Under the pieces are notes generated by a model. That model searched no databases and had not been told where the DNA came from. It saw only the letters and a program-made list of their open reading frames with translations. 64,000 bases of DNA from Desulfomicrobium macestii. Lineage in GTDB: Bacteria > Desulfobacterota > Desulfovibrionia > Desulfovibrionales > Desulfomicrobiaceae. The DNA lies in contig NZ_JADBGG010000009.1 of the NCBI RefSeq assembly GCF_014873765.1, positions 1-64,000 of the forward strand. The letters are read 5' to 3'. The translations under genes were made by a program, and so were the position numbers. How positions within the stretch are numbered: the stretch's first letter is position 1; every line of letters begins with the position of its first letter. Of the stretch, positions 42,685-51,869 are shown piece by piece.

Positions 42685-42944
42685 TTTCTTTTGTCTTTAG
42701 ACGAATCCGCTCTGTCCTGACGTCAGCAGTCGACAGGGATACCTAGTTGTCCTTATTGAAGAATCGCTTGCGCTTCGCATAACGCTTGCTTTATCTCCAT
42801 GAGATATCCTGAATGCAGGCCTTTTCGGGCAAATTCCTGTCTGCATCAAGGCTTGGCCAGTCAGGATGATATGAGCGAATCACTTTTATCATCTCAGATT
42901 GCCACATGGATCAGGACATGGTTCCGGGAATAAATCGGAGAGTC

Positions 42945-43952
42945 ATGAACGACAAAGTTGCATACTGCCCGCCTTTTTCCATAACTCCGCAGATTCTGAA
43001 CCTGGTCGCCGGGATCAGCGAGGCTGTCGGCCGGTTGACCGCGCTCTCGGAAAAGGCCGGCTCCTCGCGGCTGCGGCGCATCAACCGTGTCCGCACCATT
43101 CGTGGTTCACTCGCCATAGAGGGGAATACCCTAAGTGAAGCGCAGATCACAGCGATTTTGGAGGGCAAGCGGGTCATTGCCCCGCCCCGGGAGGTGCAGG
43201 AGGTTAAAAACGCGTTGGCCGCTTACGATCTCTTCGGAACCTGGCGGCCGGAAAGCGAGCCGGACCTGCTCGAAGCGCATCGTGTCCTGATGTCCGGCCT
43301 GATCGACGACGCGGGCAGATACAGGAGCGGCGGAGTGGGGGTGATGACGGGCCAGCGGGTGGTCCACATGGCGCCCCCGGCGAGTCGTGTGCCGCAGCTG
43401 ATGGGCGACCTGTTTCAGTGGCTGGCGGCAACGGACGCCCACCCGCTCATCGTCGGTTCGGTCTTTCATTACGAGTTCGAGTTCATCCATCCCTTTGCCG
43501 ACGGCAACGGCCGCATGGGACGCCTGTGGCAGAACCTGATTCTGGCGAACTGGCATCCGCTGTTCACGGACATACCGGTGGAAAGCCTCGTTTTCGACCA
43601 TCAGCGCGACTATTATCAGGCCTTGCAGGAGAGCACCGCGCAGGCTGACTCCGCTCCGTTCATCACCTTCATGCTGCAGATGATTCTGGAGACGATTTCT
43701 TCCGTCACCCCCCAGGTCACCCCCCAAGTCGGCGAACTGCTTGCGGCGCTCCGCACGGAAATGAGCCGCGAAGCCCTGCAGTCCGCCCTGGGGCTCAAGG
43801 ATCGCAAATCGTTCCGCGAGCGGTATCTGGGGCCTGCGTTGGCCGCTGGCCTGATTGAAATGACTCTCCCATCCAAGCCCAACAGCCGCTTGCAGAAGTA
43901 CCGTCTGAGGGAAAAGGGGCGACAGTTTTTGGCGGATCAAGCCAATAAATAA
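42945..43952 (+). CDS. Fic-family AMPylation-type protein
   Basis: A 335-residue protein. The Fic core has HPFADGNGRMGRLW (HxFx(D/E)GNGRxxR) near residue 185. Upstream lies an inhibitory-helix motif, RGSLAIEGNTLS (S/TxxxE(G/N)) near 55, so it is a class II Fic with its own N-terminal autoinhibition. The C-terminus holds a winged-helix-like region (about 255-335). Fic enzymes usually transfer AMP to target proteins. GGAG before the ATG at 42945 favours this start over an ATG at 42906. Stand-alone gene after tRNA-Lys. Confidence 0.9.
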   Translation: MNDKVAYCPPFSITPQILNLVAGISEAVGRLTALSEKAGSSRLRRINRVRTIRGSLAIEGNTLSEAQITAILEGKRVIAPPREVQEVKNALAAYDLFGTWRPESEPDLLEAHRVLMSGLIDDAGRYRSGGVGVMTGQRVVHMAPPASRVPQLMGDLFQWLAATDAHPLIVGSVFHYEFEFIHPFADGNGRMGRLWQNLILANWHPLFTDIPVESLVFDHQRDYYQALQESTAQADSAPFITFMLQMILETISSVTPQVTPQVGELLAALRTEMSREALQSALGLKDRKSFRERYLGPALAAGLIEMTLPSKPNSRLQKYRLREKGRQFLADQANK

Positions 43953-44006
43953 CCTCTGAAGATCATCCCCGAATATCTCGGCAGCCCCGCATCAACTTAA
44001 AAAACA

Positions 44007-45179
44007 TCACTCCTGCTTCGTCCGTTCCAGCCTCGGCAGCAATACCAGGACAAGGGCGCTCGTGGCCATGCCGACCAGGGCCAGGGTAAGGATCTTGTTG
44101 TCCCAGGGCAGGGCGATGAACCACATGGCCGTGGCGCCGCCAACGAAATACGTGAACATGATGAGGGAGGCCGCCGAGCCTGCGTCCTGTTTGACCTGCT
44201 CGAGCAGGAAGTTGCTGCTCGGCGGGCGCGACATGCCAAGGCTCAGGGTCAGGAAGGCCATGGGCAGGGCCATGCCCCAGGGGCCGAGGCCGGAGCACAG
44301 GGCCAGGGCCGCCGAGCTGATCAGGATTCCGGCATAGCCGAGCAGGATGATGCGAAATCCGGGCATGCGTTTCAGCAGCCTGCCGCAGATCCAGAAACCG
44401 AGCATGAGCGCGGCCGAGTTGAAGGCGAAGAAATAGCTGTATTCCTGCTCGCTCAGACCGAAATAGGTCACGAAGATGAAGGAAGATCCGCCAATGAAAC
44501 AGAAAAGCGGTGTCATGCCCAAGGCGATGAGGGTGCATTGCGTCATGAAGCGCAGGTTACACATGAGCCGCAGGTAGCCGCCCATGACCTGGGCCAGGGT
44601 GCGGGTCGTGGCCGGGGCCGGCTCCTTGAGTCTCCAGACACCGCAGATGGCCACGACGCCAAGGACCATCTGGGCGAGGAAGATGACCGACCAGTCGGCG
44701 AAGGTGAGCATGATGCCGCCGAGCACGGGCGCGAGCATGGGGGCCAGGGAAACTATGACGGCCATGTGTGCCAGGGCCCGCTCGCGTTCCGCGCCCACGA
44801 AATAGTCCTTGGTCATGGCCAGGGACAGGGTTGCCGCCGAGGCCGCGCCCATGCCCTGCAGGATGCGCCCCACGATCAGGGCCGTGGGGCTCTGGGCCTG
44901 GGCGCAGACCAGACAGGAAAGGACATAGAGGGATATGCCGCCCAGGAGCACCGGCTTTCGCCCATAGCGGTCCGAGAGGGGGCCGTAGAAGAGCAGCGCC
45001 AGGCTGAAGCTGATGAAAAAGCCGACCAGGGTCAGGTTGATGACCGCTTCCGTGGTCTGCCAGGTCTCGACCATAGTGGGCAGGGCTGGCAGATACATGT
45101 CCGTGGACAGCGGCGGAAATGCCGCGAGCAGGGCCAGAATGAGCAGGGCGCGTATTTTGAGTGGGGCTGGTATTGTCAT
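44007..45179 (-). CDS. Bcr/CflA-family drug exporter (MFS)
   Basis: A 390-residue inner-membrane transporter with 12 predicted helices. MFS motif A appears as GPLSDRYGRKPVLLGG (loop 2-3), preceded by FPPLSTDMYLPALPTM, the Bcr/CflA hallmark in helix 1. The family exports drugs or metabolites by proton antiport. The ATG at 45179 begins the first helix; the longer frame from 45464 would add 95 non-membrane residues and is not supported. Confidence 0.9.
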   Translation of the reverse strand: MTIPAPLKIRALLILALLAAFPPLSTDMYLPALPTMVETWQTTEAVINLTLVGFFISFSLALLFYGPLSDRYGRKPVLLGGISLYVLSCLVCAQAQSPTALIVGRILQGMGAASAATLSLAMTKDYFVGAERERALAHMAVIVSLAPMLAPVLGGIMLTFADWSVIFLAQMVLGVVAICGVWRLKEPAPATTRTLAQVMGGYLRLMCNLRFMTQCTLIALGMTPLFCFIGGSSFIFVTYFGLSEQEYSYFFAFNSAALMLGFWICGRLLKRMPGFRIILLGYAGILISSAALALCSGLGPWGMALPMAFLTLSLGMSRPPSSNFLLEQVKQDAGSAASLIMFTYFVGGATAMWFIALPWDNKILTLALVGMATSALVLVLLPRLERTKQE

Positions 45180-45351
45180 GGTATTTTTTGATGGTTTGAG
45201 GGCTTCGCCTACTCTGCGCGTGTGGGGCAGGCAAGCAAAAAACTCTGGGGCATTTTTTCTGATCTCATGCGAGCTGGGAACGACGAGCCTATCGGTGGAA
45301 CAATCTCTGCATCTTGGTAATCGTGCAGGAAGATTTTTCCGGAGGTATAAC

Positions 45352-45819
45352 ATGAGTATCGCACCCCTGGCCGCCCTCGGCATCGCCAAGACGGCCTTTT
45401 CGATCATAGGCTCCCTGGCCGACGCAATGAAGCGTCCCAGTTCCGAATCCACCGGGTCCGCCATGACCGCGGCTCCGGCGCAGGAGTCCCTGTGGCATCA
45501 GATCGGCAAGGAAGTGGACCCAGGTTCCATGACCAGGGACGAGCTGGCCAAGGTCTCGTCCATGCTCTACGACAACGGCCTGATCAGCCTGCGCGACCAT
45601 GCGACCATGAGTTTTGATCCCAGCTTCGCGGGTTCCTCGAACCTGCTTACGGCGGCCGACGGATCGGGGCGCGTGGACTGGATGGCCGAGTTTCAGGCCC
45701 GCCTGGCCAAGCACAAGGCCGATGGCGACAGCTCCTCCGTGGCTCAGGACGAGCGCGTGCTGGACATCCTTTCGCGCCTGCAGGCCGGATCAAAGGGCGT
45801 GACCTCGATCAGGGTCTGA
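45352..45819 (+). CDS. Hypothetical protein with hydrophobic N-terminus
   Basis: A 155-residue protein preceded by a strong GGAGG 6 bases before the ATG. A short hydrophobic helix at residues 4-22 (PLAALGIAKTAFSIIGSL), then a soluble region with a helix-rich core (MTRDELAKVSSMLYDNGLISLRDHATM) and a serine/alanine tail. It is not recognised as a named family. It may be a flagellar or secreted-type small protein, but the sequence does not show that. Confidence 0.7.
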   Translation: MSIAPLAALGIAKTAFSIIGSLADAMKRPSSESTGSAMTAAPAQESLWHQIGKEVDPGSMTRDELAKVSSMLYDNGLISLRDHATMSFDPSFAGSSNLLTAADGSGRVDWMAEFQARLAKHKADGDSSSVAQDERVLDILSRLQAGSKGVTSIRV

Positions 45820-46079
45820 CCCGGCAAGGTTTTCCGGTTTTCCGATTGTCCGCGTCTGTCGGCCATGGGTTTAATTTGTGTTCTTGCTGAATGTGCGGCC
45901 GTGGGCTGCAATGATTTGAAGAGTCAGGGCAATGATGGGCATCAGACGTGGAAAAGGCAATGGCCGGATGGCCCGGCGCCGCGTTCACTGCGTTGGCCGG
46001 GCATGGGCCGAAGATTTGTTGATCCGATGCCTGCTTTTCGGAAGTGTTGAGCTGCCCCGGATATCTCCGAGGCGCGTAT

Positions 46080-46406
46080 CTATCTCCAGTCCTTTCGCGG
46101 CGCAGTGGTCACAAGCTGCACGCCCGCCTGAAAAAAGCCGGACCATCCCCCTTCCTCTTTTTTGCACCAGCGGATGAAACCTGTCAGAAAGGTGCTGCTC
46201 TCGTAGTCCACGGTTCCCCGCAATTCATCGGCGAGATAGATGTTCACAGGCACATCATCGACGGGCAGCGAGCAATCCATTTCAAGCAGCAGGCCATCCG
46301 GGCTTTGATTGATGATCCTGGCCGGGCAGGGGGTGTCCAGGGATGGGGAAACGACGGCGCAGCGCTGGAGGCTTGCGGTTCTGTTGTATTTTCTGTTTTC
46401 AGACAT
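46080..46406 (-). CDS. PilZ-like domain protein
   Basis: A 108-residue protein consistent with a single PilZ domain: NRTASLQRCAVV, then ARIINQSPDGLLLEMD (the D/NxSxxG part of the c-di-GMP site), a central beta region and WSGFFQAGVQLV at the end. The RxxxR motif is not perfect, so c-di-GMP binding is uncertain. Stand-alone gene; c-di-GMP could come from the SiaD-like cyclase elsewhere in the window. Confidence 0.65.
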   Translation of the reverse strand: MSENRKYNRTASLQRCAVVSPSLDTPCPARIINQSPDGLLLEMDCSLPVDDVPVNIYLADELRGTVDYESSTFLTGFIRWCKKEEGGWSGFFQAGVQLVTTAPRKDWR

Positions 46407-46633
46407 GTTGAGCTCCGCGTGTGGATAATTGGCGTAAGGTTGCTTGCACGGCGCTGTCTGGCAACGCGTGATGGCAACTTCCTGAAAAGGCGTTGTTTTT
46501 TTTCAGACACATATGCGTTTTTTATCACAATGCCAACATGTTGTCAGACATTGGCCGCGCAGCTTCCGGAACAGCGCCAGGGCAAGAGAGCGGCGCGTTG
46601 GCGCTGATTTGTGCCGGGCATTTGATAAAAATA
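46407..46633. other. Intergenic region, no gene seen
   Basis: It holds only the upstream region of the PilZ-like gene. No recognisable gene, repeat or regulatory hairpin until the terminator at 46634. Confidence 0.3.
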
Positions 46634-46673
46634 AAGGGCGACCGTGCATCGTGAAAGACGCGCGGTCGCCCTT
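46634..46673 (-). terminator. Terminator after the acidic hypothetical gene
   Basis: AAGGGCGACCG (46634-46644) pairs over 11 bases with CGGTCGCCCTT (46663-46673). On the minus strand it is followed by TATTTTTATC. It terminates transcription of the gene ending at 46699. Confidence 0.8.
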
Positions 46674-46698
46674 GCATGAGGCGTGAGCCAGACCTCGT

Positions 46699-47607
46699 CT
46701 AGACCTCCGCGTTCAGCTCATCAAGAGGAGCCTCGGATTGAGCTGCGGTGCTTTCTGCGACAGTGTTCATGTTCCTGTATATCTCCAGAAATTTGGCGTA
46801 GGCCGCGCCGTTGCCCCGGGGTTCGCTCAGCGGCGGCAACTCGGCGGCGGCTGTCACATCGCCGTGCAGCGAGGTCAGGCTTTGCGTGAACCAGGCCTCA
46901 AGTTCCTGCATGCCGGCCTTGAAGGCGGTAAGGCCGGGGGCCTCGGTTTCGGCAATTTCCTCCCCCGTTTCCTCCGTCGGCGCTTCCTCCATCTCCGCTG
47001 CTACCTGTCCCGGCAGCTGTTCCTCGGAAGCGAGCGCGCCTTCATCATCAAGCAGTTCGGCCAGCTCCGGATCGGTGGCGTCCTGTTCCTGCGGCACGGC
47101 AGCCGCAGCCAGTCCGGCGAAGGCTCCTTGCAGCGATTCAAGCAGCTCGGAAAACCTGGAGTTTATGTCCGAAAGGGTGGTGGACAGCGGCGTCTGTTCG
47201 GCCTTCGCCTCTTCGAGCAATTGCTTGATATCGTCCGAGAAGTCTCCTGCCAGCTCCTCTGCCTGCCCGGACAGGCCGTGCTCTTCTCCGAGGGCGCCGA
47301 GTTTCGCGGTCAGCTCGTCAAAAAGCCCCGTGCTTGCGCCTTCGAAGTCGTTGGCTGCATTTTGCGCGGCCACCTGCTGGAGCTCGTCGTGGAAATTGAT
47401 GCGCAGTCGCACGTCAGCCACTCCCTGGAAGTGTCCGGCCTGCAACAGGCGAATGACCCCTTTGCTCCCTTGTTCGTCGCCGCTGGCGGGCGGCGGGGTG
47501 ATCTCCGTTTCGGCTGCTTTGACCGGCTTTTCCGTGGCGTTATCCTTGAGTTCGACATGGTTGACCTTCATCCATGCCTGCTGATTTCCAGCGCCTTGCA
47601 CGTTCAT
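46699..47607 (-). CDS. Acidic hypothetical protein
   Basis: A 302-residue, very acidic, alanine/glutamate-rich protein without membrane segments. It reads as helical and partly disordered (EEAPTEETGEEIAETEAP), with VADVRLRINFHDELQQVAAQ near 65-85. No family recognised. It is flanked by its own terminator and a long promoter region, so it is a single-gene unit. Confidence 0.65.
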   Translation of the reverse strand: MNVQGAGNQQAWMKVNHVELKDNATEKPVKAAETEITPPPASGDEQGSKGVIRLLQAGHFQGVADVRLRINFHDELQQVAAQNAANDFEGASTGLFDELTAKLGALGEEHGLSGQAEELAGDFSDDIKQLLEEAKAEQTPLSTTLSDINSRFSELLESLQGAFAGLAAAAVPQEQDATDPELAELLDDEGALASEEQLPGQVAAEMEEAPTEETGEEIAETEAPGLTAFKAGMQELEAWFTQSLTSLHGDVTAAAELPPLSEPRGNGAAYAKFLEIYRNMNTVAESTAAQSEAPLDELNAEV

Positions 47608-48043
47608 GATCTTCGCTCCTTGGAAAATTACCCATTTTTCTTCTTATCGGCCGTGAGGCGAGAATTCTTTACCCATCAGACTTCTGCGGTTGCAAAGGTC
47701 ATGCTCGGGAAGTTTTTTCTCCATGCGGCACGAGTCCGGTCCTTTTAAATTTTTTGAAATCGAGAGGTTGCGGCATCGAAATATTTTTATGCATTATCCG
47801 CGTTTACAATATCTCCTTCATCGGGTACGGCCCCTCTGCATCTTTTGCCCAATAGATAGCTTCAGACTTTGAGAATTGTTTCCACGGAAGCACGACGTTC
47901 GGAAAATTCGGCTATCGGATTTTATCCATGAAGCGTTTGCAGTGTCTTAAAAAGACGTTGCATGAACTGACAGGCAATATTTTTTCGATAATATATTATA
48001 TTGTAGGAAACATTGATTCTGAAACGATAAGGAGAATCGGACA
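47608..48043. other. Divergent promoter region between acidic protein and permease
   Basis: 435 bases without a gene. It becomes AT-rich towards the permease, with a TATTATATTG stretch near 47990 that could serve as a -10 region and AAGGAG (48030-48035) 8 bases before the permease ATG. I see no riboswitch or clear operator. Confidence 0.4.
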
Positions 48044-49393
48044 ATGGGATCTGAGTTGAACAAGAAGTTCGGCCTTTTTACCGCGATTGCGATGGTCGTA
48101 GGCATTGTCATCGGCAGCGGCGTTTTTTTCAAGGCGGAAAAAATTCTCACCGCCACCGGCGGCAATCTGCCCCTGGGGATTCTTGCCTGGATCATCGGCG
48201 GATTCATCATGATTTCTTGCGCCTACACATTCTCTCTCATGGCCACCAAGTATGAGCGTGTGAACGGCATCGTCGACTACGCCGAAGCCGCCATGGGCAA
48301 GAAATACGGCTATTACGTCGGCTGGTTCATGGCCCTCATCTACTATCCGACCCTGACCGCTGTCCTGGCCTGGGTCTCGGCCCGCTACACGGCCGTCCTT
48401 TTTGGATGGGACATCACCGGAGGCGAGTGCATGACCATCTCCGGCTTCTTTTTGGTGGCAAGCTACGCCCTGAACGCCCTGTCGCCCGTCCTGGCCGGAA
48501 AATTCCAGGTCACCACGACCGTGATCAAGCTCATCCCGCTTTTGCTCATGGCGGTGGTCGGCACCGTCTTCGGTCTGGACAACGGCATGATAATGCAGAA
48601 TTTCACCACTTCCGTGGTTGAAGTCGATCCGGTCATCGCGGTGTTCACTGCCGTCGTGGCCACGTCTTTTGCCTACGAAGGCTGGATCATCGCCACCAGC
48701 ATCAACGCGGAACTCAGGGATTCCAAAAGGAATCTCCCCCTGGCCCTGATGGTGGGCACCTTCACGGTCATGGTCGTGTACATACTGTACTACGTCGGCC
48801 TGGCGGGCGCGGTCACCAACCAGACCCTCATGGAAGGCGGTCAGGAAGGCGCGAAGCTGGCCTTTGAAACCGTCTTTTCAAGCCTTGGCGGAACGCTCAT
48901 CTTCGTCTTTGTCATCATTTCCTGCCTTGGCACCTTGAATGGCCTGATGCTCGGATGTACCCGCGGTATCTACTCCATCTCCGCCAGAAACCAGGGCCCG
49001 CGCCCGTTCATGTACAGGCAGATCGACAACGCCACGAACATGCCCACCAACTCCGCCGTGCTGGGGGTGCTGCTGTCCGCATTCTGGCTGGTGTATTTCT
49101 ACGGTGCTAACCTCACCAAACCGTGGTTCGGATTTTTCTGCTTTGATCCCTCGGAACTTCCGATCGTCACGATCTATGCCCTTTATATCCCGATTTTCCT
49201 GGTGTTCATGAAAAAGGAAGCCGATCTTTCGGTGTTCAAGCGCTACATCATGCCCTCTCTGGCCGTATTCGGCAGCCTGTTCATGATGTTCGCCGCCTGC
49301 TTCTCGCATGGCATGGCCGTTGTGGCGTACCTTGTCATCTTCGGCGTGATCATGCTGGGCGGTGCTTTCTTTTCGCGGGAGCGCGAGTTTTAG
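48044..49393 (+). CDS. APC-superfamily amino acid permease
   Basis: A 449-residue inner-membrane transporter with about 12 helices. FGLFTAIAMVVGIVIGSGVFFKAEKIL at the start is the APC helix 1 signature (GxGIFG-like). TSFAYEGWIIATSINAELRDSKRNLPLAL is the characteristic region around helices 6-7. Substrate not readable; likely an amino acid, imported or exchanged. A strong terminator hairpin follows within 40 bases. Confidence 0.87.
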   Translation: MGSELNKKFGLFTAIAMVVGIVIGSGVFFKAEKILTATGGNLPLGILAWIIGGFIMISCAYTFSLMATKYERVNGIVDYAEAAMGKKYGYYVGWFMALIYYPTLTAVLAWVSARYTAVLFGWDITGGECMTISGFFLVASYALNALSPVLAGKFQVTTTVIKLIPLLLMAVVGTVFGLDNGMIMQNFTTSVVEVDPVIAVFTAVVATSFAYEGWIIATSINAELRDSKRNLPLALMVGTFTVMVVYILYYVGLAGAVTNQTLMEGGQEGAKLAFETVFSSLGGTLIFVFVIISCLGTLNGLMLGCTRGIYSISARNQGPRPFMYRQIDNATNMPTNSAVLGVLLSAFWLVYFYGANLTKPWFGFFCFDPSELPIVTIYALYIPIFLVFMKKEADLSVFKRYIMPSLAVFGSLFMMFAACFSHGMAVVAYLVIFGVIMLGGAFFSREREF

Positions 49394-49423
49394 ACGCCTT
49401 GTCCGGGATTTTCCTGCCCTGTC

Positions 49424-49475
49424 AATAAACGAAGCCGGGCGGCAGCGATCAAGCTGCCGCCCGGCTCCGTTTATT
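49424..49475. terminator. Bidirectional terminator between permease and thiY
   Basis: AGCCGGGCGGCAGC (49433-49446) pairs perfectly with GCTGCCGCCCGGCT (49453-49466), extended outward by AATAAACG / CGTTTATT. It serves both converging genes. Confidence 0.85.
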
Positions 49476-49498
49476 CGGGATAGGGCTTGTCGGTTCGC

Positions 49499-50434
49499 TT
49501 AGCGCAATTCCACCGCCCATGTGTCAAGCTCGGGCACATTGGTCACGATCTCTTCGCGCATCAGAAACTCCGCGAAACGTGTGTAGCGCTTGTTGTCGAG
49601 AGCCCCGGGGCGCAGGGCGAAGCGGGGCAGGGTGTCCCGCCAGGCGCGGCGGTTCAGTTCGTCGTCCAGGCTGGAACGCTCGCCGGAGACGAAGAGCTTC
49701 CAGCTCTCCTCGGGGTGATTGATCAGGTACTGCACCCCTTCCTCCAAGGCATCGACAAAGGCGCGCAGCTTGGGGTCCGCCACCTTCGCGGCGGCCGCCA
49801 CGAGGATCAGTTCATCATAGGCCGGAACCCCGTATTCCTCCACGAAAAAGGCCCGTCCAGGGCGTCCTTCGATATCCATCTGGTTCAGCTCGAAGTTGCG
49901 GAACGCGCCGATGACTGCGTCGGTCTGACCCGTGAACAGCGACGGGGACAGGGAGAAATTGACGTTGACCAGCTTGACGTCGGCCATGGTCAGACCTTCC
50001 TTTTCGAGCATCACTTTCAAAAGCGCGGTCTCGAACCCGCCCACGGAATAGCCGACGGTCTTGCCCTTCAGGTCGGCGATGGACTTGATGGGGCCGTCCT
50101 CAAGCACGACCAGGGAATTGAGCGGCGTGGCCACCAGAGTGGCGATGCGCGTCAGAGGCAGGCCTTCCGCCACCTGCATCTGGTGCTGATGCTGGTAGGA
50201 TACGGCAATGTCGGCCTTCCCGGCGGCCACGAGCTTGGGCGGGTCGTTGGGGTTGGAAGGGGCGATGATTTCCACTTCAAGGCCGTGTTCCTTGAAGAAG
50301 CCTTTCTCCAGGGCCACGTAAAGGGGCGCGTGGTCGGGGTTGACGAACCAGTCCAGCAGCACGGTCAGCTTTTCGGCCTGGGCCTGGGTGGCGCAGAGGA
50401 GGAGGGTTGCGAGGATAAAGGCGATTTTTTTCAT
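49499..50434 (-). CDS. thiY: Thiamine-precursor ABC transporter substrate-binding protein
   Basis: A 311-residue periplasmic binding protein with a signal peptide (MKKIAFILATLLLCATQAQA, cut before EKL). It shows the NMT1/THI5-like pattern LLDWFVNPDHAPLYVALEKGFFKEHGLEVEII and YQHQHQMQVAEGLPL. Relatives bind formylaminopyrimidine or HMP, the thiamine pyrimidine precursors. The ATG at 50434 starts the signal peptide; the longer frame is not supported. It belongs to the thi operon but is separated from its permease gene by 685 bases of repeats. Confidence 0.87.
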   Translation of the reverse strand: MKKIAFILATLLLCATQAQAEKLTVLLDWFVNPDHAPLYVALEKGFFKEHGLEVEIIAPSNPNDPPKLVAAGKADIAVSYQHQHQMQVAEGLPLTRIATLVATPLNSLVVLEDGPIKSIADLKGKTVGYSVGGFETALLKVMLEKEGLTMADVKLVNVNFSLSPSLFTGQTDAVIGAFRNFELNQMDIEGRPGRAFFVEEYGVPAYDELILVAAAAKVADPKLRAFVDALEEGVQYLINHPEESWKLFVSGERSSLDDELNRRAWRDTLPRFALRPGALDNKRYTRFAEFLMREEIVTNVPELDTWAVELR

Positions 50435-50533
50435 GTGGGTATCCTTATGGTTTGGAGAATGTGAAAAGGTTTGCGGTAATGCGGATTTGAGTCGGATTGT
50501 CATGGTCGGGGAGGGTTGGTGGCAGTGCGGACG

Positions 50534-50706
50534 CGAGTCGGATCGCTCCGGGCGGGGGCCGCCAAAACTCCTTCGCTGGCCTCGTAATGTTTTCCCGCCG
50601 CTCCTGCCGGACATCGGACAGCGCTTTGGGCGGTCGCGACGGGAAAACAAACGATGCCCGGCTCAGTCAGACAGTTGCCGGCCCCCGCCCGGAGCGACCC
50701 GACTCG
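50534..50706. repeat. Long-stem palindromic repeat element, copy A (in thi operon)
   Basis: Arms at 50534-50560 and 50680-50706 are inverted repeats of 27 bases with one mismatch. Inside, GTTTTCCCG (50589-50597) pairs with CGGGAAAAC (50640-50648). The interior words ACTCCTTCGC and GGCTCAGTCAGACAGT also occur in the elements at 63483 and 63812, identifying one repeat family. Confidence 0.75.
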
Positions 50707-51159
50707 CTGGGCAGCGGTGGGAGTAAAACAAGATGGAATTTTTGTTTTTATGCTACGGCACCAAGGTTTCGCGCCCTTATCAGGGTCATTCCCGCGCAGG
50801 CGGGAATCCATCTTCGCCAAGGCCAGAAAGGCATGAATCCCCATCTGCGCGGGGATGTCCCATGCGTGAGTATTTGTCTTCATTGCATCCCAAGTTTCGG
50901 CTGCCAGAAAACCAGCCTGACTCCCCGTCCGGAGCGACCCGACTCGTTGGGCAGCGGTGGGAGCAAAACAAGGTGGAATTTTTGTTTTCATGCTACGGCA
51001 CCAAGGTTTTGCGCCCTTATCAGGGTCATTCCCGCGCAGGCGGGAATCCATCTTCACCAGGGCCAGGAAGGCACAAATCCCCGCCTGCGCGGGGATGTCC
51101 CATGCGTGAGAATGTGTGTTCATTGCATCCCATGTTTTGGCTGCCAGTAAATCAGCCTG
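50680..51159. repeat. Two 240-base direct repeats inside the thi operon
   Basis: Units of about 240 bases run 50680-50919 and 50920-51159 with high identity. Each holds GGAGCGACCCGACTCG, TGCTACGGCACCAAGG and the widely distributed palindrome TTCCCGCGCAGGCGGGAA, and ends with GGCTGCCAG. The last unit runs into the 3' end of thiX. No coding potential. Probably intergenic repetitive sequence that expanded between thiX and thiY. Confidence 0.8.
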
Positions 51160-51869
51160 TTCAGCAGTCGGTCGATTATGAAATAGAGCGTCAAGGACGT
51201 GCCCGCCAGAACGGTCAGGGCCGCGAACATGACGTCGATCTGCATGCGGGCGTTGGCGTGGAGCATGTAGAAGCCAAGGCCCGCGCTGGACCCGACCCAT
51301 TCCCCGACCACGGCTCCGATGGGCGCCACGGCCGTGGCCACGCGCAGCCCGGCCGCGAAGGCGGGCAGGGCCGAGGGGATGATGATGGTGCGCAGCACGG
51401 CCAGGGGCCTTGCGCCCATGATGCGGGCCATCTCCAGCAGGTCGGGTTCGGTGCGCTGCATGCCCGAGTAAAAGGACGACGCCACCGGGAAGAAGATGAT
51501 CAGCACCGCCATGGCTACCTTGGAGGCCATGCCGTAGCCGAGCCACAGCACCAGGATGGGAGCCAGGGCGAAGACCGGGATGGCCTGGCTGATCACCAGG
51601 ACGGGCAGCATCCAGCGCTTCAGCAGCGGCGAGAGGATCATGACCAGGGCCGCGCTGCTTCCAAGGACCGTGCCCAGGGCCAGACCAAGCAGGATCTCGG
51701 TCAGGGTCGTGCCCAGATGCGAGAGGAGCAGCGGAAACTTTTCGATCAGGGCCGTGGCGACAGGCAGGGGGCCGGGCAGGATGTACGTCGGAGCACCGGT
51801 CAGGATGACCAGAACCTGCCACATGATCACAATGCCGACGGCAAGAATGAAGGGACGCAAGAAGTTCAT
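51120..51869 (-). CDS. thiX: Thiamine-precursor ABC transporter permease
   Basis: A 249-residue membrane protein with about six helices and the binding-protein-dependent permease loop EMARIMGARPLAVLRTIIIPSALPAFAAGLR (EAA-type motif). It follows thiZ with a 4-base overlap of start and stop. Its last codons lie within the second 240-base repeat unit. Together with ThiY and ThiZ it should import a thiamine pyrimidine precursor. Confidence 0.87.
   Translation of the reverse strand: MNFLRPFILAVGIVIMWQVLVILTGAPTYILPGPLPVATALIEKFPLLLSHLGTTLTEILLGLALGTVLGSSAALVMILSPLLKRWMLPVLVISQAIPVFALAPILVLWLGYGMASKVAMAVLIIFFPVASSFYSGMQRTEPDLLEMARIMGARPLAVLRTIIIPSALPAFAAGLRVATAVAPIGAVVGEWVGSSAGLGFYMLHANARMQIDVMFAALTVLAGTSLTLYFIIDRLLNRLIYWQPKHGMQ

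Noticed and set aside
43131-43940. Minus-strand open frame opposite the Fic gene
   Set aside because: Shadow frame; the Fic motif and family length are on the plus strand.
50680-51159. Direct repeats as a CRISPR array or a prophage remnant
   Set aside because: Only two long units with no unique spacers and no phage-like genes; they fit an intergenic repeat family.
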